A stretch of 64,000 nucleotides of DNA from Anarhynchus alexandrinus (GCA_008711295.1 VUYV01000075.1:606177-670176), one strand, 5' to 3'; shown: positions 1 through 12,460, counted from the first letter of the stretch. The notes: a model not told the origin generated them from the letters alone. Made by a program: numbers and translations.

Positions 1-118
1 GCACAACAAACAGCTTTTTACAAGAACTAACTAAAAATACATCTCCATTATTTAGGTGCCCTGTTTTGGCATTTAGTGTGTGGTCACAATTTAGATTTAT
101 GGAGCTCTATTTATTCTC
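1..118. other. Left-edge flank, no feature seen
   Basis: Short AT-rich stretch before the LTR. No exon, repeat family or motif is recognised. It ends at the LTR edge; TCTG at 117-120 is matched by TCTG at 1218-1221, which may be a chance match or a remnant of a target-site duplication. Confidence 0.5.
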
Positions 119-1217
119 TGTTGTGGTGGGTTGACCCTGGCTGGAAGCCAGGTGCCCACCAAAGCCACTGTATCGCTCACCTCCTCAGCTGGACAGGGGG
201 AGAAAAAATATTACGAAAGGCTCATGGGTCAAGATAAGGATGGGGAGATCACTCAGCAATTACCATCACAGGCAAAACAGGCTCAACTTGGGGAAATTAA
301 TTTAATTGATTGCCAATTAGAAGTCAGAATAGGGTAATGAGAAATAAAACCTAAATCTTAAAGCACCTTCCCCTACCCCTGCCTTCTTCCCAAGCTCAAC
401 TTCACTCCCGATTTTCTCTACCTCATTCCCCAAGTGGCACAGGGGGATGGGGAATGGAGGTTGTGGTCAGTTCATCACACGTTGCTTCAGCTGTTCCTTC
501 CTCCTCACGGGGAGGACTCCTCACATTCTTCCCCTGCTCCAGCATGGGGTCCCTCCCATGGGAGACAGTCCTCCACAAAGTTCTCTAACGTGAGTTCTTC
601 CCACAGGCTACAGTTCTTCACAGATAGATCCAGCGTGGGTCCCTTCCACGGGGTGCAGTCCTTCAGGAACAGACTGCTCTGGCATGGGTCCCCCATGGGG
701 TTGCAAGTCCTGCCAGCAAACCTGCTCCACCCTGGGCTCCTCTCTCCACGGGCCACAGGTCCTGCCAGGAGCCTGCTCCAGTGTGGGCTCTCCATGGGGT
801 CACAGCCTCCTTTGGGGCATCCACCTGCTCCAGCATGGAGTCTTCCATGGGCTGCAGAGGGACTGCCTGCCTTACCATGGTCTTCACCATGGGCTGCAGG
901 GGAATCTCTGCTCCGGTGCCTGGAGCACCTCCTCTCTCTCCTTCACTGACCTTGGTGTCTGCGGAGTTGTTGCTCTCACATATTCTCACTCCTCTCTCTG
1001 GCTGCAATTGCACAGTTTTCTTCCCCCTTCTTAAGTATGTTATCCCAGAGGCACTAACACCATTGCTGATGGGCTTGGCCTTGGCCAGTTGTCGGTCCAT
1101 CTTGGAGCTGGTTGGCATTGGCTCTACTGGACATGGAGGAAGCTTCTGGTAGCTTCTCACAGAAGCCAACCCTGTAGCCCCCCCACTAGCAAAACCTTGC
1201 CACGCAAACCTAATACG
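119..1217. mobile_element. Solo LTR of an avian endogenous retrovirus (probable)
   Basis: The sequence opens with TGTTGTGGTGGGTTGACC and closes near CCACGCAAACCTAATACG. From memory this matches a long terminal repeat family spread through many bird genomes; the exact family name is not certain. It is GC-richer than its flanks. No gag, pol or env-like coding sequence and no second LTR lie nearby, so it reads as a solo LTR left by recombination. The expected terminal CA appears as CG, and the TCTG match at the two edges is weak support for the borders, so both ends may be off by a few bases. Orientation was not decided: an AATAAA lies at about 342 on the plus strand, which would make an unusually short U3. 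The middle part is a degenerate tandem repeat, listed separately. The longest open frames here (192 codons minus, 171 codons plus) overlap one another and are by-products of GC-rich repeat sequence. Confidence 0.72.
537..915. repeat. Degenerate tandem repeat of about 48 bp inside the LTR
   Basis: Eight related units carry the pattern CTCCAGCRTGGG followed by a CCAYGGG block. Unit anchors lie near 537, 583, 628, 677, 725, 776, 828 and 873, so spacing is 45 to 52 bases. Units differ strongly from one another, so the array is old relative to this copy and is probably part of the family consensus. Each unit ends with a CATGGG or CACGGG core. Confidence 0.7.
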
Positions 1218-2854
1218 TCTGTGTTTTTCTCCTGTCCCCATCCTCTTTCTTCTCTTTCATTCTCTTCTGCTTGTTTTGGTCCATATCCTAACACTTTTCC
1301 TCAGTGTTTCCCTTTCTCCAGCAGCTTCCCAAACCTTCCCTGTCTTATAGGCTGAGATGATCAGAATTTGAATAATCAGTGTTGACACTTTTGAGTGCCA
1401 TCATTAGGGGTTAGACTTAATCCCTTGGGAGGAACAGAGCCCTGGGAGCTCACAGCTTGCAGAGCATAGTCTTTAGTTGTCTGCATGTTCAGCACCATAG
1501 GGCTTACAATTTGATCAGTTTTTGAAGTTTTTTTTTTGTAATTTTATGGCTCATTTAAAGAGAACGACAGTTCAGGTTCTGCAGAACATCTATCATGAAA
1601 ACACCAAGCCAGTCAAATCCCATGAATAGGATACAAGCAGGATCTGCTTTGAAAGGTTTTTCATTTTTCTTTTTTTTTCCCTTGGGAATTAGGTTCCTGA
1701 TTGTAGTAAGCAGAAGCACTGTATGTATGGTATTTCAATGCTTCTGTAAACTAGGCTATTTATTTATGTGAAATATGTATTTAGATGCAACACTTAAAGC
1801 TCCAAATCTCACATATCTTTTTTGTTCTTGCTGGCAGTAGGCAAGAATTTCTGCTCATAAGAAATACTAAAATGTGCATGTTTTTGTGTTTTGGGTGGTC
1901 ACTCTTTCCCAATTTTAAAGAAGGCATCACTGAGATTTAATTTCACTGCTATCCCTGAACTTCATAAACGTTATCAAAATGACTTGGGGAACCCTACTCC
2001 ACTGAGAGACCTGACCTGTTAGCACTGCACTCCATGATAGGTAAAAGAAATGCTTGTCTTGGAGAACAAAAAGACATATTAGTAATCAGTGCAAAGCCAG
2101 TGTATGAATTAAACTATGTATAAAGATAAAACCTCAGGGAGAATATCATCATCTTTCATAGGTGGACATAAAGGGAACCTGCTCTTGAGGAAAGGCTTGA
2201 ACAAGGAAAGTGTCATCCTAGGAGGTGAAATTGGTCTCATTAGCTAGCAAATAAAAAAGGGTCTGTAAAGACTTTTGCTATTGAAGAAAGATGATAATGT
2301 CTCATTTTAGAGCCACACTAAACAATGTTGGTAAGTTGTGCTCAGGATGTTGATTATCATGAACAGCTATCGTTTGGTCACGCTGGTCTTTGCCTGTAAA
2401 GATCTTGTGAGCTCTGGTCCCAGGACTTCTGAGTATAAATGGCTGCAGTCAGACCACTCTGAGTTTGTTATTTCCCCAAGTGCAGATTTTTTCTCCTTGG
2501 CAGTCCCATGTCTTCTCATGGGTTCTGCTCTGATTCAGGCAGACCACCCTCTGTGGCACAGAGGTGTTCAGCTTTTCTTAATGAGATTGTGCTGGTTCAG
2601 GGAGGCTTCACCTGACTTAGGAGCATCCTTGCCCTCCTTGTTGGGGCAACACTGAGTCAGGATATCCGTAGCCTTAAACTGAGGTACCCAGCTGGCTCCT
2701 GGGAAGCTTGGATCTTCAGAATGGGATGAAGCCAGAGATCTGATTTGCATTTTTTGCCCAAGCAGTAGCCACTCCTGAGGACCACAGCATCTGTCCCAGC
2801 ATCTGCCTTGTTTCTCTCCTAGGAGCTTATCTCCTCCAAGGCTAAAAAAGCCTT
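1218..2854. other. Non-coding stretch
   Basis: The first 130 bases (about 1220-1345) are rich in C and T on the plus strand. A T10 run sits at 1528-1537. A 105-codon open stretch at 2338-2655 on the plus strand has no recognisable domain and is overlapped by an open frame on the other strand. No repeat family is recognised. Confidence 0.5.
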
Positions 2855-2898
2855 AAAGGGTTACCCTTGTAAAGGGTTACCCTATAAGTTACCCTTGT
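2855..2898. repeat. Short tandem repeat, 16-bp unit with GGGTTACCC core
   Basis: Two adjacent 16-base copies of AAAGGGTTACCCTTGT type occupy 2855-2870 and 2871-2886 and differ at about three positions. A partial third copy (AGTTACCCTTGT) follows to 2898. The core GGGTTACCC is close to palindromic and resembles one and a half telomere units, but the unit is not TTAGGG-periodic, so this is not an interstitial telomere block. Confidence 0.6.
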
Positions 2899-5600
2899 GA
2901 TCCTTTAAGAGTGGGTTGCCCCTCATAGACACACCTCTCCTCCCCTTAAAGGGAATGGGCATCTTATTATGGTTGTTACTGACTAGTTATAGCGGATTTG
3001 TGTTCAGGAATCTAAGTTTCTTTAACAGCTTTTTTAAATTCCACACATAGGAGTTTGGGTGGAAGGGGTTGGGAAAAGAACAAGAAGTCTTTTAATTAAG
3101 TGTGTACATTCCCCTTTATACCCTGAGTTGGTCATAAACCTGGGAACAGGACCCAACTGTTCAGATTCTAACTCCAATTATTCAACTGTACAGAATGTTC
3201 TTTCTAGCATTGGAAATATTAATAACAATAATTTATCATAATTTCACCTTCAAAGGGAACAGTGAGAAAAGACAGGTGAAAACAGATTAATACAAGGGAA
3301 AATGGCTGACTTAAAGGTTAGTAAAATCAAAGCAATTTTTCTTGCATAAGAAAACGTGTCATTTTAACAACACAGTTTTAGTGGCATATACTTTTTCTTT
3401 GTGTTAGCCTCTCCTTTTGTCTCATCTGCTGTTAAGACATGACAAGCCTCTTCTCAGTACGCAGCACCCAGTGCTAGGCATCTTATACCCAAGAACCTGT
3501 CTTGTTTCCCCGCTTCCAATTCATACTACCGCAGGATGTGGTAACATATTGAGTTATCAGTCAAGCTATTAAGCTGGCTGTAACTATTTTTAATAAAATA
3601 CCACAAAATGATAGAAAAAAATACTTGAAAGATGAGGATTTGACCACTTTACATGTGTTATAGATTCTGAACATGATGTGCAAATGGTAAATTCTGAAAA
3701 GTTATCTTCCGCATAATGTCATTTCTGCAGAACTCTCTTGCCTCAGGGTTGTGAATTATTGTGCTGTGAACATTATAGGAGAGATTATTTACAATAAATC
3801 GTGTAAAACCCCAAATGTTTTGCAATCAGAATATGTCAAACGCTGAGGAATGAGGAACCCACTTTGGTTTATAACTTCCTTCAAGTATGAGCCAAAAACT
3901 GTACAGTACTGTACCTAATGGAAAAGCATCCAGACCAATCTCTATAAATACTTACCACAGTCCCATAAACTAACCTATTAGAAACACTTGACATTTTCAT
4001 TTATACCTGTAAAACTGGTGAAAAAAGTTACATAGGCTGAGCTCTTTAGTGCTTTCTTAACATTTCTCACGCACAAAATAACTTATAATATACCCTAAAG
4101 AATTGTTCATATAGTCTCTTGGCTGGCTGGCTGTTATCTAAAACATGGTTTATCTGAATAATATGAGTTATGCTTCCTCCAGTTCCCAATTTATGGTGTT
4201 AGAGGCATTCTTGTTTATTTCTCCAGTGCAGTTGGTACGCTGTAAAAATCTACTGGAATATTCCCAGGTAATAATGTAATAGGAGCCTTCACGGTAGTTG
4301 TGAAATTAATATAGGATCTTACATTTGTAAAATGTTAAAGTTTTTTTACCAAAAGGTCAGGAAATTAATTCTGCCACATTACCCATCTGCAATATTTGAT
4401 ATATGTTTAAGATTGCTTTTTATGCTGTGTATCAACATACGAATTTAAAAAGAGAAACAGAAAACACTCTGCTGGAAAGGATGTGGGCAAGTAGGTCAAC
4501 CCACAGATTCTCTTGGACTGCCCCGATTCCAGTATTTTGGTTGCAGGTACAGAAAACTTAAAGAAAACTTTTGGGAGAGTTTTTGAAAGAGGCTCAGTAT
4601 GCTCGGGACTGGCAACACCACTCCCAAGTCTACTGAAAACAGAAATGGCAAGTCAGATTAGCATTAACAGTAGGAAGTATATGCCAACTTTTTTGAAGTA
4701 TACAACTACGAAGGCAAATAAAATATAAGATGTAAGCGATGTGGAACAGATCACAGGGCAGATTACTTCATCCTTCAGACCGTTCAAAGAAACGTTGGAC
4801 CTGAACCCCACGAGTCACAAGTACAAATGAGATACAGAACCTCATGCTAAAACTACATGACCGAGTTTCATGCATTGCTGGTACCACATCCTTCGCTAGC
4901 ACAAATTTGTGTCTCTCTGGCTTTACAAGTCATTTACAAACTTTTTCACTGAATGTGCATGTGGAGACGCTTAATGCATAACCTTCAGGGCAATGAGGGG
5001 GACAGTTTCTGCACCTGACTACCAAAGACCCAAACACTCACACCAGCTCTCCGCTGCTCACTTCAAAGCAGTCTTTTTGGAAAGAAAGAAAGATTGTAAG
5101 GTAACCCAGGAAATCTATTTTTATCAATCACCTGTGTCTATCAGTCATGGAGATGTAGCATCTCAGTGGAAAGAACAAAGTCTTGCAAACTAGTATTGAT
5201 TATGAAGCCACGTGGCTGCAGCACCACTTGGTTCCCACACAGCCTGGTGATGGCAGGCTGGCTCGCTGCAAGTGCTTTCTGAAAAGCCCGGCAAGATGCA
5301 TGCTTGGCGAAAGCTCTCGCCTTCTGCTCTTATTTCACACCAAAGACAGCGATAAATGCAGTGTATGCAGCTGCATGTACCGTAGTGTTTCGGTGTCGTT
5401 TTGTTTTCAAAAAGAGCAGTGAATTTAAGGTCAGGCTCTTAGGATTAAGAAGCCATACCTTTCTGTGTAGTCTCTTTTTACCACTTGGTCACGGCGCTAT
5501 CTTTTTCAGTAACACCTAGAAACTCAAACTTTCAGTAAGTCTGCTTATGTACTACCAAGGCAACTAAGCAGTTGATTTGGAAGCACACCATATGTGTTTT
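2899..5600. other. AT-rich non-coding stretch
   Basis: No exon, recognisable repeat family or CpG cluster is seen. A perfect 14-base palindrome, GTACAGTACTGTAC, lies at 3901-3914. Open frames do not exceed 80 codons. Confidence 0.5.
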
Positions 5601-5647
5601 TATCCTATACTATCCTATCCTATACTATACTATACTATACTATACTG
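5601..5647. repeat. (TATAC)n / (TATCC)n pentanucleotide microsatellite
   Basis: The tract is a run of TATAC units interrupted by TATCC units in its first half, and pure TATAC from about 5621 to 5645. Confidence 0.85.
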
Positions 5648-6949
5648 TAAATTTTAAGAGAAATTATGTGGAAACAAATTAACAAATGTTATAATTCCAC
5701 ACACCCAACCTGACATTTGATGGTTAAGATTAGCTGTTAAATACCCCACCTTCCTAAATGATCAGGTAAAATACCAATAAGTAGAAGTAAAACTTGTGAT
5801 ATCCATGTAGGGAACCGGGTATTAAGGTTTCACTTTTATTAGTTTTGCAGTAATTTTGAAGAAAAATGTAGCTTGTAAAATTTGCAGTAGTATTTTAATT
5901 TGATCTGAGTAGCACAGAAGTACCTTTCTAGTCAGCCCGTAGAATATACTGATGTTAATAGCATTTTACTATCCAACTTATTTTTATGCTATTTGGGAAC
6001 TCTTACGCCAATGTTTTTGACAAAGCTGTTGAAATGTATTGGCCAGAGAGAAGATATTTTTACCTTACACAAAAAATGGTATTCAACGACTAGCAAATCA
6101 AGCAGTTATGCACAATTCCCTGCGGTATTTCAAGCAGAAATGTGCCTAGAAAGAAAGTCTAAGTTATCACACAGAAAAATACTCCTCAGCACACAGGAAA
6201 CCAACACAAACAATGGCAAGTTACAGGGTACCAGGAACAAAGCAGTGCTCCATAACATGCATCGCACGTTACATTACAGGTAAGTTAGATGAGCAGAAGA
6301 CATACTCTATATTTTGCAGCTGTCCTCCAGATAAGATATTTCTGTCTTTCTGTTGATGATTGCCCGTTGAGTTGTTGGGGAAAATGCTGGTTTTGGCTGC
6401 TGTGGGGCCTGCAGGAAGCAGCAACTAACTTCCCCTGTCAAAGATCTATAAAGACTGTGGCATTTACTCTGGTGTTTTTCCTACGTTGGAGGGAAGAGCG
6501 TGCCAGTTTCATTGCCGAAGGTACAGCGATGCAAATGCCGTTCATCAGCACTGTTGTGAAACCAACAGTGTTTTTCTGTGCTTTCTCAAGACCAGTTCGA
6601 TGGTTTGGTCCTAGGTTTGGTATTCATCCCTACTTATAAACTACTTATCTCTGGTGACTGCTAGGAGCGTCCTCACCTCAAGCACCCTCTGTGATGAGTG
6701 GAAATAGTCACAGGCCTTCAAAGGGACATGTAGTCCATCTAAGAACTTGTCTCCTGGAGAGGAGTACTTTGTCAGAAGGTTCCTGAGTAGAGGACTCGGT
6801 GCAAGTAGGTGTTTCAGTTAAATTCCTGAAGTTACCTGGGTAAAATCCAGGTCCTTTCCCCCACCAGAACTACTCTCTAAAATGTTTTCAGCCCTTAAAT
6901 CTTTTTTGCACAGTTGAGAAAAGACAGAACTGTGGTGTCAGAGTCTTGT
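5648..6949. other. Non-coding stretch
   Basis: Nothing with coding character is seen; the 116-codon open frame at 6289-6639 has no recognisable domain. A perfect 8-base inverted repeat, CACTGTTG and CAACAGTG with a six-base loop, lies at 6549-6570. Confidence 0.5.
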
Positions 6950-6982
6950 CCCCCCCCCCTCCCCACCCCCCTGCACCCCTCC
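6950..6982 (-). other. C-rich tract; G-quadruplex motif on the minus strand
   Basis: Ten C in a row (6950-6959) are followed by C-runs of four, six and four separated by one to four bases. On the minus strand this gives at least four G-runs of four or more with loops of one to four, which satisfies the standard G-quadruplex pattern. Confidence 0.7.
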
Positions 6983-9460
6983 TATATTCTATGTTCTCTT
7001 ATTAAAGGAAACAAAATGGTTTGGAAATTTATTCCAGACACAAGATTTTTTTCCTTAATGTATATTTCTGATGCAGCCACATGCTGGGTTCTTTAGATTA
7101 AACACATTTGGCGATTCAAGTTTACTTTTAGAAACAGCCTGCTTTGTTTTCTGTTCTTAGTTGTTTTTCTTTTTTTTTTTTTTTCTTTTTTAAAACCATG
7201 AGTTTACTTTTCGTACGTCTTGTCCTTTTAAGGAATGCAGGCCTCTTCTTCCATCTCCTATTGTTTATTTAGTGCTTTGTGGAAACACACTGATCTTCGT
7301 AGCCAGCAGCCCATTGTCAGCCTCCTTGGGTTGCCTCTGGCACCGTAACTTTTAAAATTATGATTTCCATCCATTAAGAGGTAACTTAATTTTGGTCTGG
7401 ATTAATCTCATTCAGCTTTAAGTGTCTAAAGTTAAAAGTATCTATGCCAAGCTAGTTACATGGGCTCATTCTGAACTTAATGGGGAAGAAGGCATCTGCA
7501 GAGGGTTACTCACCTCACCACTATCTCCCGGTGTGACTCTCTCCATTGGCAGAGTGCCTGGATGATGAGCTTTGGCCCTGAGGGACCCTCCCCGCTCATG
7601 TGTGTTTCATATTTCCAGGTTGACCTTCACAAGGAAAGGCGAAGAAGCCTGTTCTGTCACAACATCCCCAACATACTTCCTGCACTGTATGGATGGTGCT
7701 TTGGCCTAAGTTCTGTTCGCTTCAGTTTAGCTTAAATGTCTTCCTAGCTGCCATTCACTAAACTTAGATTTTCAGTGGGTATAAAATTGTTCACACGCAC
7801 CTTTGCACCTGGTTAGTTAAAAGGGCAATAAAAAATGAATTTTCTTGAGCTGATGCAACTCCAAATACAAACAGCTCTAATCACTCCTCTGATTCTCCTT
7901 TATGCATCTAATTTTTCTGTAAAAGGCTGCTCAGGGCCATAGGTTTTGTATTGGCCAAAGGCTAAACACTTCTAATGCTGCTTTTCATTCTCAAGACCAT
8001 AAGTGCAGTATATTTCTTTTGCAGTTTCACTCTTCCAGTTTTCCTTTGTATTATTATAGATTCCCTCTTGGGATCAGCAAAATAATATGTGAAGAATATT
8101 AGTGATATGGAAGCTTGCTTCAGGGTTATCTTTAGATATCTGAGTTGAACTCTACAAGTGAGGTACTAAATCTGCCTTGAGATTATCAATACAAGACCAA
8201 GTGAAAATGTAGGCTTTAAAAATAGCTTGTACTCCTTTTGTTCCAGGACAGGAGGAGAAACTGAACCATGCTCTGCAGTCACTGTTGCAACACAGCTGGC
8301 TTCACTGAGCTCGCACTGATGTGACTGCCAGCAGAGTAAGGCTACATGCATCTTATTTAAAACAGTCAGGTATCACAAGGTGTGCAGATACCATAGCACG
8401 GGTAAAGCACAACAGGAGGTGAGAATGACTGCTCGTTTTGCATATAATCATCCTGAGTGATGATGGTAATAGTCATACTATTAGATTCTTTGGCTGGGGT
8501 ATATGTAATAATGATTTTACAGTAGCTTAGAGAAACGACAGTACAAAAACATTGTATATGCAAGACTTAAAAAATCAAACCTCTGATATTTGTTATGCAT
8601 TCTATAATATCTTCTGCATGGCTGGCATTTCATCAATGGGCTCATAAAACTTTTATAATTATGTCTCACTACTGAGGTCCACAATGAGCCCAGTTATTTT
8701 CAGGGAGTAAAACCAGCCTTCACTAATGCTTTTGCAAAGAGCCAGGTATTGCCCTACTCTTAAGGTTGACTGAGTGGGCCTAAAAATTTTACAAGAGCTG
8801 GCTGAGGTTTATACCAATAAAAATCTGGGTTTTCTTTTTTTTTTTTTTAACAGTAAAAATCTGTAAGTAAAACAAAGTTTAACCTTTAAAGGTGTAAAGC
8901 TTAGGTTATTGGGCCATTTGTAATTTTTTTTGGCAAAGTTGAAGTGTTGCATGTTTTTCAAGGGAATTTAATATTCTATTTCAAGAGGATTTGGATATTT
9001 GGAAACCTTTAATAATTCCTTTTGTCTTCTAAGCACTTCTACCACAGAAGAGTTTTAAAAATTTCATTCTGTTTTCAAAATAAAAATGCAAATAACCCTT
9101 TGATATAGTTTGTACATAAAGGAATATGCTGTTTTTTTCATATTTGTTCCTTCAATTAGCTGGTCTTGCCCAATAAATTTTACTGTTTTGTTACTAATAA
9201 CTAATGAAGAACAGGTAACAAAAGCCACAACAGCATCTTGTACTCATTAAGAATTGGATCAAGCTAGCTTGCACATCGCATGAAGCACGCCGTCACATAT
9301 AGAAAGCAAGAAGTGTCTGGGGCAGCATACATTATTAATTAGAGTTGAAGCTGGACTTCTGTTGTGGCAATCATGACTTTCATGTTCTATTACTTTCATG
9401 TTCTAAAAATACTACGCCTGACTTGATGTTTTATGATTTCTGTATGTGAGCGGGTGGACA
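6983..9460. other. AT-rich non-coding stretch with T-runs
   Basis: T-rich tracts lie at about 7161-7191 and at 8835-8848 (T14). Either could be the tail of an old minus-strand retrocopy, but no recognisable body adjoins them. No open frame exceeds 65 codons. Confidence 0.45.
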
Positions 9461-10476
9461 TTAGACACATTTTATGAGGGGCTGCAAGCTTAAATTCTCT
9501 TCACTAAAGGAGAGGAGAAGTTCAGCAAGGGTATGGTAGGAACATAAAGCCCTTCTACCTGAGAGTGAGCGTCCATGGAGGGTAGCAGCCAGTTCCTGGC
9601 ACCTTGAGCTCAGTAGGATGAAACTGGAACATCTTTCATGTCCCAGAACATCAAAAAATCTCTGGATATTTTGTAGCATCTTCTTTATTTTGTATTTCTC
9701 AAGGCTGTTGGTGCCTCTGGCATAGGAGGAGCAGCATCCTATGCCCGTCCTCATATCTGTACACAGCTGGTATGACAATCTACCTCTTTTGAGATTTCCT
9801 GCCAGCTCCTGGAGTTCACTACAGAAATACTCTTCAGCCATTTCATGCTTGCACTGTTTGAATAGTCTGAGTGCAGCAAAAAGATTGACCTGGATTTGGG
9901 AACTCATTAACTCTGTCTTGTAGATGTAATGAATTTAAGTATGGTCAAGCTGATCATGTTCTTTTGGGGCAGTGATAGCTAAGTAGGTGACAAAGCTGTC
10001 AATGCAATGCTTTCCAATGATTGGATCCTCCTTTTTGAAAACGATTAAGAAAAGGTAAATGTGAGATTTTGCTATTTGCTCTGTTAGCACAAATTGGTGC
10101 ATAAACTTGGCAATGCACAGCTTCATGAAAGGGTTAGAGGGTGGTCTTCTGACAGGAGCTCCATCAGAGATGAATAGGTTGATAGGATGCGATCAAATAT
10201 CTTCTTTGAGTCACGCATGAACAGCTAAAACACTTATGTGGCTCCTTCAAGCCAAATACTTGTATTTTGTGCTGAAGCAGAAGGGGAATGCAAACATAGT
10301 TAAATACTGCATTTTACATGGGAGATGGTTACCAGCAGCTGAAGAGCAGTAACTTCCTAAACTGCCGAAGCATGATCCTTGTGATTTTGATTCTGTCTTG
10401 AGGTAGCTTCAAGTAATGGTAGTCACAAGCAAAACTCCCCGGGCAGACTGCTTGCATCTCTTTTGGTGTCACAGAA
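9461..10476 (-). pseudogene. Broken protein-coding-like stretch, family not identified
   Basis: Read on the minus strand, the frame from 10126 down to 9461 holds about 222 codons with a single internal stop (TAA at 9935-9937). The conceptual protein looks helical, with evenly spaced hydrophobic positions and Lys/Glu-rich linkers (for example FMHQFVLTEQ, then HEMAEEYFCSELQEL), suggesting an alpha-helical repeat protein. Upstream, the protein-like reading continues to about 10240 only if frameshifts are assumed near 10131-10140, 10221-10231 and 10246-10254. A further open segment lies at about 10333-10476, with a possible acceptor at its start (TTTTTACAG) and a possible donor at its end (CTG/GTAACC, GT at 10332-10331). 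That donor would pair with a pyrimidine-rich acceptor at about 10272, leaving a 61-base intron, which is very short. Another donor-like site is at about 9558. Several lesions point to a pseudogene. No family was recognised. Chance open frames of 130-150 codons occur elsewhere in this window, so this remains tentative. Confidence 0.38.
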
Positions 10477-12460
10477 CAGACACTGTAAAAATAATTTGTC
10501 ATTTTGTTATAAAGCCACACCGCTGACCTCAAGAAGTTGGAGATTTTTATTCTTATATTTGAAACTAGTTTGGAATGGAGTCCTGTTCTTGATTGGATAT
10601 TTCTCCATGCAGCTCGTTCTCTTCTTAGGGGGGTGCGGGCTCTTCTGCCCCAATGCAATGAGGTCATCTACAAGTGAACGGCTCTGCAAATCCATCAAGA
10701 GAGACATGGTTCAATGACATCATCCTCATGTCATTAGTGGGAGCAGAGGATGCTTAATATCTCATGGAATGGTAATGCTAGTGTTAGGCTTGGCGTTTTT
10801 TGTGTTTGCAAAATCAAGCAATTGAGAGAACAGACCAATTAATTACACCTTTAAGACCTTTTCTCCTCAAATAAAACTCTAAGTGCTGTGAATGGACTTC
10901 AGCTACCACAGAGCTTTATTGGAAATGTTTAGTATATATAAACATGAAAAAAGACGTTAATAAGCTTACAACACTTGGTGAGATCTGTCTTTTGGTCAAC
11001 CTGTAAAGTGTTCTTAAATAATTTTGTTTTCTTGGTTGCTTCAAGGGCTCTATTTTCATTCCTGAAAGATGTTTGTTCAGCCAGTTTCTGAAATTACCAA
11101 CATTTTCCAGGGCTATAATCTACTTTGACTAAAGAAAGCCTGAAGATGGCTGATGTTCCAGGGAACATGTGTTTTGAATTGAAGAACAATGATACAGTTT
11201 TGTTTGCACTCATAAATAATGAATCTTTTTCTGACCACAAGTAAAGATTGTCTAAATTAGTCTCCTGATTCAGTAATTGATCTGAAGCGTATGCTGTGTC
11301 ACAGCTATCAATATACTGATGACTGCATGCGTCTGAGAGCTACAGTAGTGTTTATGAAGGACATTATAAAAAATATAAAGGGAGTTAGAAATGAGCTTTG
11401 TGGATTATCTTCAGTTAATGGCATGGCAAATGTCATTTTATGGACCTAATTTACTGAACATTAATAATGCTACAGTTGAGGTAAATCATTTTAATGGCAA
11501 GATTTATGTGAATAACACTGGCACTAATTTACCAATGGAATTTACAAAATCCATTTAGCTCTTCTAAAGAGGCGCTAAGTGGATGTTATGGCTTGGGTTT
11601 AGACTGACACTATCACAGGAGCAGGGCAGCCCTGCTCTTTCTTTCTCTCTTGTGCTTGTGCATAGAGAAAGCCAGAAGATTAGTTCAGCAATAGCACTTT
11701 GGTGAGTCAGAGAATAGTGCTGAGTGATCAACCCACGTTTTTTTTCTGTGTCTTGAGCCAAGAGCAGATGATTAAAGTTATGCCAAAGCAATATTGGGAA
11801 GAGCTGCTTGGGGACTGTACCTCCTGCACTATGTCCTCCCTTTACCTGCAGGTAATTAAGCTGATGTGAAGTCTTTAGATCCTTTAGGGGTGCAGAATGC
11901 AAGATACTGGGGGTGAAGAAACCTCAATACCTGTGCCCATTTTGCTTATGAAGTTATTATTTGCTGGTATTAAATGTAGAGTAAGCTACAGTATCTATGG
12001 TGTGAAGATGTCCAGGATGACTGGAGGGCATTTTTCTTCACAAGAGATGACTGTGTCTCTTTAAGCAGGAACTCTCATGGCAGATGAGGTCCACAGGGCC
12101 AGCAAAACTTTAGTTAGCTAGGGTAGCTCCCAGACAGAGAGTGTCCTCAAGAGATGGTGCAGAGACACTTCAGAACCTTCTGTCCCTATCAAGACAACAA
12201 CAGTGGTTCCTGTCTTTTCAGGAACAAATGCAGAAGTCAAGTTTTTTGGCCTTAGCTTTCAAATTGCATAGGCACTTACTGTAGAAAAACTGTTTATTCT
12301 CAAGGCAAAATGAGTATAATATAAGTAATGGACCAACCTATAAATTAATCAAGCTAGGAAAAGAAAGAAAGTAGGAAAGAAATTAAGAAATACAATGTTA
12401 TTTCTGTTTTCAAGTATATAGACTTAGACACTGCCATAATAGGGAACCACATAAGTAGAA
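10477..12460. other. Non-coding stretch
   Basis: The part up to 10707 contains a 66-codon minus-strand open frame that may belong to the gene relic just below it, but the frame does not join without a shift. The rest is AT-rich DNA with no recognised repeat. The 112-codon minus-strand frame at 11564-11902 has no recognisable domain. Confidence 0.45.

Noticed and set aside
434..1241. Open frames of 171 codons (plus) and 192 codons (minus)
   Set aside because: They overlap each other and lie inside the LTR; Gly/Pro/Leu/Trp-rich translations follow the 48-base repeat, not a protein family.
2855..2898. Interstitial telomere repeat
   Set aside because: GGGTTA occurs but the period is 16 bases, not six, and no TTAGGG run exists.
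7161..7191. Poly(T) as the tail of a minus-strand processed pseudogene
   Set aside because: No coding-like or UTR-like body adjoins it and no target-site duplication was seen.
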